Notes: generated from the sequence alone by a model not told the origin. Shown: positions 15,264 to 24,284, numbered from the stretch's first letter. The stretch is 64,000 nt of DNA from Smaragdicoccus niigatensis DSM 44881 = NBRC 103563 (GCF_000380645.1 NZ_AQXZ01000015.1:1-64000); one strand, 5' to 3'. Numbers and translations are program-made.

Positions 15264-16297
15264 CCACCTCCGTCCTGCATTCGCCACGCTCAGCGACCGG
15301 TCTCGCAGTGATGGTCGACTGGGCATCTCAGTTCGGGGTCACGCCCGAACAGTGCCTGATCGGCACTCGGATCAACCCCCGAACACTTCGGATCCCCGAC
15401 GCCGAAGTCAGTGGCCAGCAAGAACTCCGCGCGATTGCTAACATCGTCGCCGCGGTCGGGGACCGGCCCGGGCTAGGGCTGGACATGGCGGCGAACTACC
15501 CGCTGACCGCCTACGGAGTCTGGGGTTTCGCCCTACTCACCAGTCAAACGCTGCGCGAGGCACTGGAGGTCGGCATCCGATTCATCCGCCTCACCTACGC
15601 GCTCTGCACATTCGAGGCACGTCAACACGATGGCTCGGTATCCATCGTCGCCGACGCACGGACGATCCCGGGCCCGCTACGACGCTTCATCCTCGAGCGC
15701 GACACCGCAGCCATCGCCGTCCTGCCGCGCGAGATATTCGGCACGAGCGTTCCGCCGGCTCGATTGTCGTTCGCCGTGCCGGACCCGGGCCCGGCTGTCG
15801 ACCGCTACACGGAAATGTTCGATGTGGTCCCGGAATTCGACGCGGCCGAGACCATCATCACCTTCGATCCCGAGCAGTTGGACGTCCCTCTCCCCCAAGC
15901 CAGCGCGCACAGCGCACGGTTTGCCGAGCAGCAATGCCGAGTACTGCTCGAACGGCGTGAGGCTCGCACGGGCCGCGCAGGTCAGGTCCGAGATCTGCTT
16001 CTGGCCAATCCGGCCGAGCCGCCGACACTCAACACCATCGCCGATCACCTGGCGATCAGCACCCGAACCCTGCGGCGCCAACTTGAGCAGGAGGGGACGT
16101 CACTGCGAAAGCTGCTCGATGAAGTGCGCAGGCACCTCGCGACGGAATTGCTGCACGGCGGCATGAGCGTTGAACAGGTCTCCAAGCGCTTGGGCTACGG
16201 CCATGTCAGCAATTTCTCCAACGCGTTCCGACGATGGAACGGTGAGGCGCCCCGCGCCCACCTGGCTCGACGGAACGCGACGAACAAGCTCGGATGA
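15260..16297 (+). CDS. AraC family regulator with VirS/OruR-type N-domain (2)
   Basis: This 345-aa paralogue of the preceding gene has the same architecture: sensory domain (GLAVMVDWASQFGVTPEQCL) and C-terminal AraC domain (LNTIADHLAISTRTLRRQLEQEG, VSKRLGYGHVSNFSNAFRRWNG). It starts at GTG inside the stop of the first regulator, so the two are translated as a coupled pair. They may have split signal recognition or may bind as a mixed dimer; neither is shown. The pair probably arose by tandem duplication. Confidence 0.93.
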   Translation: MTTSVLHSPRSATGLAVMVDWASQFGVTPEQCLIGTRINPRTLRIPDAEVSGQQELRAIANIVAAVGDRPGLGLDMAANYPLTAYGVWGFALLTSQTLREALEVGIRFIRLTYALCTFEARQHDGSVSIVADARTIPGPLRRFILERDTAAIAVLPREIFGTSVPPARLSFAVPDPGPAVDRYTEMFDVVPEFDAAETIITFDPEQLDVPLPQASAHSARFAEQQCRVLLERREARTGRAGQVRDLLLANPAEPPTLNTIADHLAISTRTLRRQLEQEGTSLRKLLDEVRRHLATELLHGGMSVEQVSKRLGYGHVSNFSNAFRRWNGEAPRAHLARRNATNKLG

Positions 16298-16313
16298 CGG
16301 TGGGGAATGTCCT

Positions 16314-17579
16314 ATGCGCAGATCACGTCTAGACCGTCTTGACGAGGGATGTCTGACGGTCGGCTCGGTCGATGAGCCCTGGACGATCCAACTCGAGGTC
16401 AGATTGCTGACGCGCCTCGATGAGCAACGTCTGACGGAAGCGATCCGGCGGGCGATGACGACTCACCCCATCGCTCGCGCGCGACTGCAGCCTCCCCGGC
16501 CCAACGACTTCCGGTTCTGGTGGCTTATCCCGGACGCACCGGGCAAGGTACCGCTGACGGTTGCCGATGGCGATGTGACCGAACTCCGCGATCAGCTGGT
16601 CAGCCGCGCGCCCGATCTGAAAGTCCGCACGTTCGATGCATTGCTCGTTCATGCTGATGACGGCGACCACTTGATCCTCAACATCCACCACGCCGCCGGC
16701 GACGGCATGGCCGCTTACCGGTTGATGACATCGATCCTTCGCAACTACTCCGGCACGCCCGACCCGGTCCCCGACTTCGATCCGGTTGACGCCCGCAATG
16801 TTCGCACGCTCATCGGCGCGCATGGGTGGAAGGACCGATGGGACCGGGGCCGACAGTTCGGCAAGCATCTGTTCTTCACGATGTGGCGGCCCGTTCGAAT
16901 CGCCCCGCAGAATGGTCATAATGCCGGCGGATACGGCTGTGAGCTGATCCGATTTACCGCCGCGGAGACCAAGCAGGTCGTGGCCCGTCGACCACCCGGC
17001 GTGACCGTCAACGATCTGCTGCTCGGCGGCCTGGCGCGCACTGTTCGACGCTGGAATGACGCTCGTGGCGTCCGGCCCAGGCGGGTCACCATCACGATGC
17101 CAATGAACGTTCGACCGGACGAGTGGCAGCACGAAGTGTTTGGAAACTTCGCTTCCTACGTGACGGTTCGAGTGATGAAGAAAGAGCAACGGGACCTGCA
17201 ATCCGCAACGCTCGGTGCGCAGGCCCGCACCAAGCTCATCAAACAGCGTCGGGCTCAGGGAATCCTCGTCGATATCTCCACGATGAGCAGCCTCGTTCCG
17301 GTGCGCTGGAAGCAGCTCATCGCGGACAAGCCGTTGGTTGGCGACCGCGCCGTCGACACCACCTGGCTCACCAATCTCGGCCGGCTGGGTGTACCCGACC
17401 TCGAGGTCGCGGACGTGTGGTTCTCACCGCCCGCGACGATGCCCATGGGGGCCAACATCGGCGTGGTGACGATTAATGGCGAAATGTTTGTCGCTTTGCG
17501 CTATCGGCACCCGCAGTTCGACCGCGAGGCCGCCAACCAGTTCTCACAGCTGTTCCGTGAGACGCTGCTTAACGGATAG
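16314..17579 (+). CDS. Condensation/acyltransferase-like protein (HHxxxDG family)
   Basis: The 421-aa protein belongs to the CoA-dependent acyltransferase superfamily. The catalytic HHAAGDG lies at about residues 126-132 and a DFGW-equivalent region near VADVWFSP. Relatives include Pap acyltransferases, WS/DGAT enzymes and free-standing condensation domains; it looks closer to Pap/condensation types. It follows the AraC pair by 16 bp and is likely co-transcribed from element B. ATG 16314 is chosen because the longer frame lies inside the AraC gene. It should esterify or transfer an acyl chain; donor and acceptor are unknown. Confidence 0.82.
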   Translation: MRRSRLDRLDEGCLTVGSVDEPWTIQLEVRLLTRLDEQRLTEAIRRAMTTHPIARARLQPPRPNDFRFWWLIPDAPGKVPLTVADGDVTELRDQLVSRAPDLKVRTFDALLVHADDGDHLILNIHHAAGDGMAAYRLMTSILRNYSGTPDPVPDFDPVDARNVRTLIGAHGWKDRWDRGRQFGKHLFFTMWRPVRIAPQNGHNAGGYGCELIRFTAAETKQVVARRPPGVTVNDLLLGGLARTVRRWNDARGVRPRRVTITMPMNVRPDEWQHEVFGNFASYVTVRVMKKEQRDLQSATLGAQARTKLIKQRRAQGILVDISTMSSLVPVRWKQLIADKPLVGDRAVDTTWLTNLGRLGVPDLEVADVWFSPPATMPMGANIGVVTINGEMFVALRYRHPQFDREAANQFSQLFRETLLNG

Positions 17580-17589
17580 CTGCGGAGAG

Positions 17590-18429
17590 TCATTCGCCCT
17601 TCGGGACCGGGAATTGAGCGCGCATGGCCAAGTCCCAGACCCGGTCCGGAGTGAGCTGACGCTGCAGGATTCCGAGCGTTGCGCTGGGAGTCACGGTGTA
17701 GCGGGCCTTGGGTCGCTTGCTCTGGACGGCTTTGCGAATGACCTTCGCGACCGCATCCGGGCCACCGCCAACAAGTGCGGCCATCGGACCCGCGTAGATA
17801 TCTGCGGTCACCTTGCCGACCTTGGCGTTGAACTCGGCGTAGGGGCCGTCGTTGAGGCCGTCTACCGAACCGACTGCCGTGCCCGCGAACTCAGTCGTGA
17901 TCAAACCGGGCTCGATGAGCACTACCTGTATCCCGAAACCCTGGACCTCGAAGCGCATCGCGTCCGAGATCGCCTCGACCGCGTACTTCGTCGAGTGATA
18001 GATGCCGCCGCCGGGGAACGTGAGCCGGCCGCCCATCGAGCCGAGGTTGATGATGCGTCCGCGGCCTGCCTTGCGCATGCCGGGTAGGACGAGCTGGCTC
18101 ATCCGGATCAGGCCAAAGACGTTGGTTTCGAACTGCTTGCGGATGTTGTCGAGCGGAATCGACTCCACGGCGCCGGATTGCGAATAGCCGGCGTTATTGA
18201 TGAGAACGTCGATCGAGCCCGCTTCACGCTCGACGGTTGCGACCGCCGCCGCCATCGACTCCTCGCTCGTGACGTCCAAGGCGAGCGTGTGACAGCCCTG
18301 GTCGGCCAGGTCTTTGAGGGTTTCCGGTCGCCGCGCAGTCGCGTAGACGGTGTGCCCGTGGGCGACGAGGTCGGCCGCGGTCGCCGCGCCGATCCCGCTC
18401 GAACAGCCAGTAATGAGGACAGTGGACAT
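17590..18429 (-). CDS. SDR family oxidoreductase
   Basis: The 279-aa protein has classical SDR motifs: GCSSGIGAA (8-16), NNAGYSQSG (~78-86), catalytic Ser131 (NLGSMGG) and YHSTK at 144-148. The C-terminal extension (RPKARYTVTPSATLGILQRQLTP) is typical of SadH-like SDRs that accept hydrophobic alcohols. It is the second gene of a leftward unit with the PhaC/lipase-like hydrolase (36-bp gap), driven by element C. It converges with the condensation gene with only 10 bp between stops. Confidence 0.9.
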   Translation of the reverse strand: MSTVLITGCSSGIGAATAADLVAHGHTVYATARRPETLKDLADQGCHTLALDVTSEESMAAAVATVEREAGSIDVLINNAGYSQSGAVESIPLDNIRKQFETNVFGLIRMSQLVLPGMRKAGRGRIINLGSMGGRLTFPGGGIYHSTKYAVEAISDAMRFEVQGFGIQVVLIEPGLITTEFAGTAVGSVDGLNDGPYAEFNAKVGKVTADIYAGPMAALVGGGPDAVAKVIRKAVQSKRPKARYTVTPSATLGILQRQLTPDRVWDLAMRAQFPVPKGE

Positions 18430-18464
18430 GGATCTTTTCCTTCTTGGTTGGTTTCCCGGAGAGG

Positions 18465-19517
18465 TCAGTGGGCAGACGAAGCTAAGTGCTCGTCCAGATA
18501 ACGCCAGGTAGTGGCCGCGGCCTTGGGGCCGGTCAAAACGCCAAGGTGTCCGCCAGGTGCGGTTTCGAACCGAACTGAAGCCGCACGCGAGAGAACGTCG
18601 GTAATGGGCCGTGCAACAGGTACCGGAGCGATCGCATCCGCGAGCCCAGCCACTGCCAAGACAGGAACGGTGATCGCATCCAGTCGAACTGTGCGGTCAC
18701 GAAGGCCGAAACCACCAGACGCCAATTCGTTGCCGAGCATGAGGCGGTGCCACATCTGGTTGAACAGGCGACCCGGGTAAGCCGGCATTGCCGCGGTGAA
18801 GCCGTCGATCGACTTCATCTGGTCAAGCTTTTCGACGTCGTCGGTGTTCTGCAGGACGAACCAGGGCTTCTTCAGCTCACGCTCGATCGACGTCAGTCGG
18901 TAGCCGTTTCTCACCAACCACGGCGGGATGCCGCCGATCACTCGGTTCATCGTTCCGAGGACTTGACCGCCCGTGAGTGCGGAGGCCTGCCGCAGCGGAG
19001 CGATCGTCGCCAACTTGGAGTAGTCGATCGGCGTCGCGATCGCTGCGATCGAGCGGATCGGAAGGTCCGGGTGCGCCGCCGATGTCAGCAGCGAGAGGGT
19101 TCCGCCAAGGGACCAGCCAATGACTGCAACATTCTCGCCAGCATCGGCAGCAGCTGCCTTGGCCGCGTTGGGCACGATTCGGTCAATCCAGTCCTCGAAA
19201 CCCATCTTTCGGTCCGCGAAGGAGATGTCGCCATAGTCTGCGAGGTAAACGGTGTGTCCGTCGGTGATGAGCTGCTCGAGCAGGCTCTGGCCGCGACGGA
19301 GATCGAATGCCGCCGCGGGTGCCGCCGGAGGCGGGATCAGAAGGACAGCGCGATCGCCGTTCCCATATCGAGTCAGAGTCAGCTTGTGTTCGGACAAAAT
19401 GACCGAACCCAGCTGTGCGGTGCCGGGGCGAGGCGGTGTGGTGGCAAGGACCGACAGGGCCGTACGGATTCTCGACAGCTCGCGCGAGAGGCGAGCCGGT
19501 GAGCTGTTGCTGTTCAT
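18465..19517 (-). CDS. Alpha/beta hydrolase (PhaC-like fold)
   Basis: The 350-aa protein has the nucleophile motif GWSLGG (Ser136) preceded by VYLADYGDISFADRKMGFEDW, a pattern shared with PHA-synthase-like and long-chain lipase-like hydrolases. The acidic residue is probably in AVAGLADAIAP and the His in PGGHLGVLTG. The nucleophile is Ser, not the Cys of true PHA synthases, so a hydrolase is more likely. The start codon lies 7 nt after the TAGATT -10 of element C, so the mRNA is probably leaderless. Confidence 0.85.
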   Translation of the reverse strand: MNSNSSPARLSRELSRIRTALSVLATTPPRPGTAQLGSVILSEHKLTLTRYGNGDRAVLLIPPPAAPAAAFDLRRGQSLLEQLITDGHTVYLADYGDISFADRKMGFEDWIDRIVPNAAKAAAADAGENVAVIGWSLGGTLSLLTSAAHPDLPIRSIAAIATPIDYSKLATIAPLRQASALTGGQVLGTMNRVIGGIPPWLVRNGYRLTSIERELKKPWFVLQNTDDVEKLDQMKSIDGFTAAMPAYPGRLFNQMWHRLMLGNELASGGFGLRDRTVRLDAITVPVLAVAGLADAIAPVPVARPITDVLSRAASVRFETAPGGHLGVLTGPKAAATTWRYLDEHLASSAH

Positions 19518-19523
19518 GCGATG

Positions 19524-19588
19524 AATCTATGAAACTTTCAACGCCGCCCACAGATGACGACCGGCCAATGAGTTATGCCCAAAGGCCA
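19524..19588 (-). promoter_or_regulatory. AraC-type element C with -10 box
   Basis: Minus-strand repeats run 19588-19547: TGGCCT-ttg-GGCAT, then TGGCCG-gtc-GTCAT. The -10 hexamer TAGATT is at 19529-19524, 17 bp downstream. The predicted transcription start coincides with the ATG at 19517. The downstream half-site occupies the -35 region and there is no TTGACA there, as expected for an activator-dependent promoter. Confidence 0.78.
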
Positions 19589-19592
19589 GTCA

Positions 19593-20195
19593 CTATCCGA
19601 TGGCCCGAGTGATCAACGCCAACACATCCTCGGGGGGCAGTGTCGAGGGAAGGACTCGGCCTTCAACCCGCTCTAGTGTCGCCAACCCATGCGCACTCGA
19701 CCAACACGCGATAGCTAGAACCAGCGGCTCGGCGCCCGATCCCCATCCCCGATCGCATTCGGCAGATACCGCTGACAGAACCAACCGCCACAAGCGGCGC
19801 CGGGCATCGACAAGCGCGCGTGCGTTTGAATCAACCAGGCCGGAGCCATACATCAAGCTAAACCGCGCAGGCTCCGCCCTGGCGAATCGCACATACGCCT
19901 CACCTAACCGCGCGACGGATGTTCCCGCTGGCACGTCCGGACCTGCCGAATCGACGGCCGATTTCGACAGCTCGTGGAGCTTTTCCAGGCCGTCAACTGC
20001 TGACTGAGTGAACAGAGCCGTCCGATCGGGAAAGTAGTGCGCAATCCCCTGATGGGTGATGCCGACTCGACGGGCGATTGATCGCAAGCTCGCCCGCTCG
20101 GGTCCGACTTCTGTCAATTCATCGATTGCTGCTGCGAGCACCCGCTCGCGGACGGTGCCCTGGGCAGCGGCGACGTTCTCCACGGCGTCTGACAT
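19593..20195 (-). CDS. TetR family transcriptional regulator
   Basis: The 200-aa protein has a TetR helix-turn-helix (ASLRSIARRVGITHQGIAHYF) at about residues 33-53 and a helical ligand domain typical of ~200-aa TetR proteins (ARFSLMYGSGLV). ATG 20195 (MSDAVEN) is chosen over an ATG six codons upstream because it gives the usual short N-terminus. It follows the acyl-CoA dehydrogenase by 39 bp on the same strand, so it is probably expressed with it. The palindromic pair at 21.46-21.52 kb is the obvious candidate operator. Confidence 0.88.
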   Translation of the reverse strand: MSDAVENVAAAQGTVRERVLAAAIDELTEVGPERASLRSIARRVGITHQGIAHYFPDRTALFTQSAVDGLEKLHELSKSAVDSAGPDVPAGTSVARLGEAYVRFARAEPARFSLMYGSGLVDSNARALVDARRRLWRLVLSAVSAECDRGWGSGAEPLVLAIACWSSAHGLATLERVEGRVLPSTLPPEDVLALITRAIG

Positions 20196-20234
20196 ACAGG
20201 GAGTATGACCCACGCCGCCGAGATCACCCGAAGG

Positions 20235-21446
20235 TCAACGGATTGGCATTCCCGATATCGCGCGAGAGATGACCAGGCGCTGAATCTCGGAGGTGCCCTC
20301 AAAGATCGTGTAGATCTTGGCGTCGCGGAACATTCGTTCAACCGGGTGCTCGCGGCTATAGCCCGCCCCGCCCAGGATCTGGACCGCACGCTCGGTTACC
20401 CACACCGCGACTTCACTCGCCTTGAGCTTGGACATCGAGCCCTCGCCGGAGGTGAACGCCTTGCCGCTTCGGCCCATCCATGCGGCGCGCCACACGAGCA
20501 TGCGAGCTGCGTCGATTTCGGTGCACATGTCGGCAAGCGCGAACGCAATCGCCTGGTTCTCGATGATCGGCCGCCCAAACGCGACGCGCCCCTTCGCGTA
20601 GTCGAGGGCGTACTCATAGGCCGCACGGGCAATTCCCAAGGCTTGCGCACCGACGATCGGTCGGGTCAGTTCGAAAGTCTTCATCGCGGTCTGCGTGCTC
20701 GTGCGCGTACCTTCCCGAGCCCGCGCGAGACGCTCATCGAGCTTGTCCTTTCCACCGAGAAGGCACCGACCCGGGATACGGACGTCATCGAAGAACACGT
20801 CCGCGGTGTGCGATGCCTTCAGACCCAGCTTCTTGATCTTGCGAGTGCTCTCAACGCCGGGAGTGCCCTCCGGCACGATGAAGGACGCTTGGCCGCGGGC
20901 CTTCAGTTCGGGGTCAACGCTGGCGACGACGACATGCGTTGATGCGATTCCACCGTTGGTAATCCACGCCTTCTGCCCGTTGATTACCCACTCGTCGGTC
21001 GCTTCGTCATACCGCGCGCGGGTGCGCAGGTTCGACACGTCTGAGCCCGCGTCAGGTTCCGTGGCGCAGAAGGCAGCGAGGCGCGGTTCACTGACATCGC
21101 CGTAGAACTGCGGCGCCCACTCGCCGATCTGCTCCGGCGTCCCCGCGGCGAGAAGACCACCGACGGCAAGGTTGGTGCCGAACATGACCATCGCCGTACC
21201 CGCATCACCCCAGAACAGTTCTTCGGCCAGCAACGCCATGGAGAGACCTGCGGGGTCACCCCAGGTCGTCGCGGTCGCTTCCCAGCCGTAGAGCCCGATC
21301 TTGGCGGCCTCTTGGATGACGTGCCACGGCACCTGCTCGTTTTCGTCAGCCTCAATCGCCGCTGGTCGCATGACGTCGACAGCGAACCTGTGGGACCAGT
21401 CCACCAACTCCTGGTGGTCGCTCGACAGTTCCATAGAGAAAGTCAT
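20235..21446 (-). CDS. Acyl-CoA dehydrogenase
   Basis: The 403-aa protein is a full-length FAD-dependent acyl-CoA dehydrogenase. It has AFCATEPDAGSDVSN and EWVINGQKAWITNGG (flavin/substrate loops), AFGRPIIENQAIAFALADM, and the C-terminal YTIFEGTSEIQRLVISR with the catalytic Glu in the usual place. ATG 21446 has AAGGAG 8 nt upstream, so the 11 extra upstream codons are rejected. It is divergent from the flavoprotein-reductase fusion, and both promoters lie between paired palindromes, so the two products probably act on one pathway. The acyl group is unknown. Confidence 0.93.
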   Translation of the reverse strand: MTFSMELSSDHQELVDWSHRFAVDVMRPAAIEADENEQVPWHVIQEAAKIGLYGWEATATTWGDPAGLSMALLAEELFWGDAGTAMVMFGTNLAVGGLLAAGTPEQIGEWAPQFYGDVSEPRLAAFCATEPDAGSDVSNLRTRARYDEATDEWVINGQKAWITNGGIASTHVVVASVDPELKARGQASFIVPEGTPGVESTRKIKKLGLKASHTADVFFDDVRIPGRCLLGGKDKLDERLARAREGTRTSTQTAMKTFELTRPIVGAQALGIARAAYEYALDYAKGRVAFGRPIIENQAIAFALADMCTEIDAARMLVWRAAWMGRSGKAFTSGEGSMSKLKASEVAVWVTERAVQILGGAGYSREHPVERMFRDAKIYTIFEGTSEIQRLVISRAISGMPIR

Positions 21447-21458
21447 TACAAAGCTCCT

Positions 21459-21516
21459 TACCTGCCAGTGGCAGAACATGTCGCATGCAGCGTAAGCTCG
21501 CTACCTGCCAGTGGCA
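21459..21516. promoter_or_regulatory. Paired palindromic operators TACCTGCCAGTGGCA
   Basis: TACCTGCCAGTGGCA occurs at 21459-21473 and again at 21502-21516, same orientation, 43 bp apart (about four helical turns). Each contains the odd palindrome TGCCA-G-TGGCA. They fill the divergent promoter region between the dehydrogenase and the fusion gene. The TetR protein encoded behind the dehydrogenase is the likely ligand-responsive repressor. Confidence 0.75.
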
Positions 21517-21534
21517 AGCAGCGAGGAGACCGTG

Positions 21535-24222
21535 ATGATTGTTGGCACCAAGTACGTGTCGAGCGATGTGGACACCAACTACGACGCCATCGTGATCGGA
21601 TCGGGCCTCGGCGGCATGACGACCGCGGCACTGATGGCAAAAGCTGGACGCAAGGTCCTTGTACTCGAGCAGCACTACACCGCCGGAGGATTCAGCCATT
21701 CATGGGGCCGCCGCGGCTTCACCTGGGATGCCGGCGTCCACTACATCGGTCGCGTCCACAATCCTCGCTCCTTCGAGCGCCAACTCTTCGACCTGATCAC
21801 GGACGGTCAGCTGAAGTGGGCCAAGATGGACCCGGTCTACGACAGGATCGTCATCGGTGACCAGACCTACGACTATGTCGCGGGCGCGAAGAACTTCCGC
21901 GAAAAAATGCTGGAATACTTCCCAAACCGCCAGCGGGAAATCGATACCTACCTGCGCCTTGTCCGCGAATCAACGAGCGAGTTGATGAACCACTTCGGAC
22001 CGCGCCTGTTCCCCGGAATCATCCAGGCAGGACTCAAGGGTGTCACGCACCGCACCGGCTCAAAGTACTTCGAGCGAACCACGCAAGAGGTTCTCGAAAG
22101 CTTCATTGACGACCCCAAGCTCATCAGCGTTCTGTGTGGACAGTGGGGCGACTATGGGACGACGCCGCGGCGATCCGCCTTCGGTGCGCACGCCGCGACC
22201 GTGCAGCACTACCTCGACGGTGCCAGCTTTCCCATCGGCGGGGCGTCCGCGATCGCGGGGAACATCGTGCCCATCATCGAACGCGCCGGCGGAATGGTCT
22301 GTACCCAAGCCGAGGTCGACGAGATCCTGATCCGCAGGAACCGCGCGGTTGGCGTTCGCATGGCAAACGGCGATGAAATCCAGGCCGACCAGGTCATCAG
22401 CGCGACGGGACTGTTCAACACCTGGAACCGATTGCTCCCGCCACAGGTCCGTGAGCAGCACGGCATGGGTGACAAGCTCGCTCGTCTGAAGCCAGCGATT
22501 GCGCATGTCGGTCTGTACCTGGGGATCGACGGAACCACCGAGGAACTCGGGCTGGAGCAAGCCAACCTCTGGATCTACCGCGGCTACGACCACGACGCCG
22601 AGTTCAACCGATTCGCCCAGCAGCCGAACACCGACTTCTACGTCAACTACATAACCTTTCCGTCCACGAAGGACCCCGACTGGCCGCGCGAGCACCCCGG
22701 CAAGTCCGCCATCGACGCTATTGCCGCAGTCCCGTACGACTGGTTCAAGAAGTGGGAACGCAAGCCGTGGGGCGACCGCGGCGCGGACTACGAGGCCTTC
22801 AAGCAGCAGTTTGCCGACGCCATGCTCGCCGACGTGTACAAGTACGCGCCGGGCGTCCGCGGCAAGGTCGAGGTACAGGAAGTCTCTACACCGCTATCGA
22901 CCGCCCACTTCAGCAACTACGCGAACGGCCCGCTCTACGGCCTCGAGCACACTGTGGAGCGGTTCAGCCAGTCGTGGATCAAGCCGACCACCCCAATCAA
23001 GGGTCTGTATCTGACTGGTCAGGACACCCTCCTCGTCGGCATCGTCTCGGCGATGGCCTCAGGACTGCTGACCGCAACACAGACTCTCGGACCAGCCTTC
23101 GCACGGCTTCTGCCTGAACTCGGGCTCGTCCGAGGCCTCCCGGCTAGCGTGCTCGGCAAGGTTCCCGGCATTGCGGTGCCGGCACCAAAACCAGCCGTCA
23201 AGCTCACCGAACCGGACCCGCTGCCCCGCACATTCACTGCGCGCTGCGTGGAAGTCATCGACGTGACCGCCGATACCCGGGCGCTGAGGTTCATGGACGG
23301 GTCCGGCGCGGACCTCATCTACAAGCCGGGCCAATTCTTGACCTTTCACCTCGACATCGACGGCACGACGTGTCAGCGCTCGTATTCAATGTCGTCGGAC
23401 CCGACCAACCCGAAGATCTTTGAAGTCACCGTCAAGCGCATCGACGGCGGCCTTGTCTCCAACTGGCTCTGCGATTCAGTTCGAGTCGGCGACGAACTGA
23501 CTGTCAGCGGTGCCCACGGACACTTCACCTGCGCTCCGAATCCTCGACGCAAGCTGCTGATGCTGTCGGCGGGCAGCGGCATCACTCCCATGCTGTCGAT
23601 GAGTCGATGGATCGTGTCGCAGAAGCTCGACGTCGATGTCGTGTTCTTCCACAACGCACGCAGTCGCGACGATTTCATTTTCGGAGCAGAGCTCACCCAG
23701 CTCGCCCAGGACCATCCCAATTTCACGCTGCACTTGTCGCTCACCCGCGAGGGCCCCAAACAGGGTTGGGATGGGCCGACGGGATACCTCGATAGCGAGA
23801 CCTTGGAGCACATCGCCCCCGATCTTGCCGAGCGCCACGCCTACTCCTGTGGCCCAGAAGGCTTCATGGAAAGCGTTCGCGGCATCGTCGAGGACACCGG
23901 CTTCCGCATGAGCCGCTTCTTCGAGGAGAGCTACGCCAGCCCGGAGGCGATCGTCACGCCAGGAGGCAACCTCGTCTTCACTCGCTCGAACAAGACAGTT
24001 CCGTGTGCGAGCCTCCAAACAGTCTTGGAGGCGGCGGAAGCGGGCGGACTCAAGGTCGACAATGCCTGTCGCACCGGCGACTGCGGTGAATGCACGCTGA
24101 AGACTCTGTCCGGCACTGTCGAGATGAGCAGCACCGCCGGCCTCGACCCAGCAGACGCCGAAGAGGGCGCCATCTTGAGCTGCGTGGCCTACATCGACGG
24201 CGACGTATTGATTGACGCGTAG
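21535..24222 (+). CDS. Retinol-saturase/CrtI-like flavoprotein fused to ferredoxin reductase and [2Fe-2S] ferredoxin
   Basis: In this 895-aa protein, residues ~15-520 are a CrtI/CrtISO/RetSat-type flavoprotein: dinucleotide motif GSGLGG (22-27), EQHYTAGGFSHSWGRRGFTW, GVHYIG, and the C-terminal LYLTGQDTLLVGIVSAMASG. Residues ~563-800 are a ferredoxin-NADP reductase module (RSYSMSSDP for FAD, GSGITPML for the nucleotide, YSCGPEGFMESV). Residues ~810-895 are a plant-type ferredoxin with CRTGDCGEC (from ~845) and the last Cys in LSC (~883). Electrons could thus run NAD(P)H-FAD-[2Fe-2S]-FAD within one chain. ATG 21535 follows GAGGAG; earlier in-frame starts would place the operator inside the gene. 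A saturase or isomerase of a polyene or prenyl chain is family inference. Confidence 0.9.
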   Translation: MIVGTKYVSSDVDTNYDAIVIGSGLGGMTTAALMAKAGRKVLVLEQHYTAGGFSHSWGRRGFTWDAGVHYIGRVHNPRSFERQLFDLITDGQLKWAKMDPVYDRIVIGDQTYDYVAGAKNFREKMLEYFPNRQREIDTYLRLVRESTSELMNHFGPRLFPGIIQAGLKGVTHRTGSKYFERTTQEVLESFIDDPKLISVLCGQWGDYGTTPRRSAFGAHAATVQHYLDGASFPIGGASAIAGNIVPIIERAGGMVCTQAEVDEILIRRNRAVGVRMANGDEIQADQVISATGLFNTWNRLLPPQVREQHGMGDKLARLKPAIAHVGLYLGIDGTTEELGLEQANLWIYRGYDHDAEFNRFAQQPNTDFYVNYITFPSTKDPDWPREHPGKSAIDAIAAVPYDWFKKWERKPWGDRGADYEAFKQQFADAMLADVYKYAPGVRGKVEVQEVSTPLSTAHFSNYANGPLYGLEHTVERFSQSWIKPTTPIKGLYLTGQDTLLVGIVSAMASGLLTATQTLGPAFARLLPELGLVRGLPASVLGKVPGIAVPAPKPAVKLTEPDPLPRTFTARCVEVIDVTADTRALRFMDGSGADLIYKPGQFLTFHLDIDGTTCQRSYSMSSDPTNPKIFEVTVKRIDGGLVSNWLCDSVRVGDELTVSGAHGHFTCAPNPRRKLLMLSAGSGITPMLSMSRWIVSQKLDVDVVFFHNARSRDDFIFGAELTQLAQDHPNFTLHLSLTREGPKQGWDGPTGYLDSETLEHIAPDLAERHAYSCGPEGFMESVRGIVEDTGFRMSRFFEESYASPEAIVTPGGNLVFTRSNKTVPCASLQTVLEAAEAGGLKVDNACRTGDCGECTLKTLSGTVEMSSTAGLDPADAEEGAILSCVAYIDGDVLIDA

Positions 24223-24231
24223 TTAAAGAGT

Positions 24232-24264
24232 TCGACCCCCGATCAAGGTGCGATCGGGGGTCGA
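24232..24264. terminator. Bidirectional hairpin terminator
   Basis: TCGACCCCCGATC (24232-24244) and GATCGGGGGTCGA (24252-24264) form a perfect 13-bp stem with a 7-nt loop, between the convergent fusion gene and DJ-1 gene. Confidence 0.85.
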
Positions 24265-24284
24265 GTCAGGACTGAGCAAACGAA

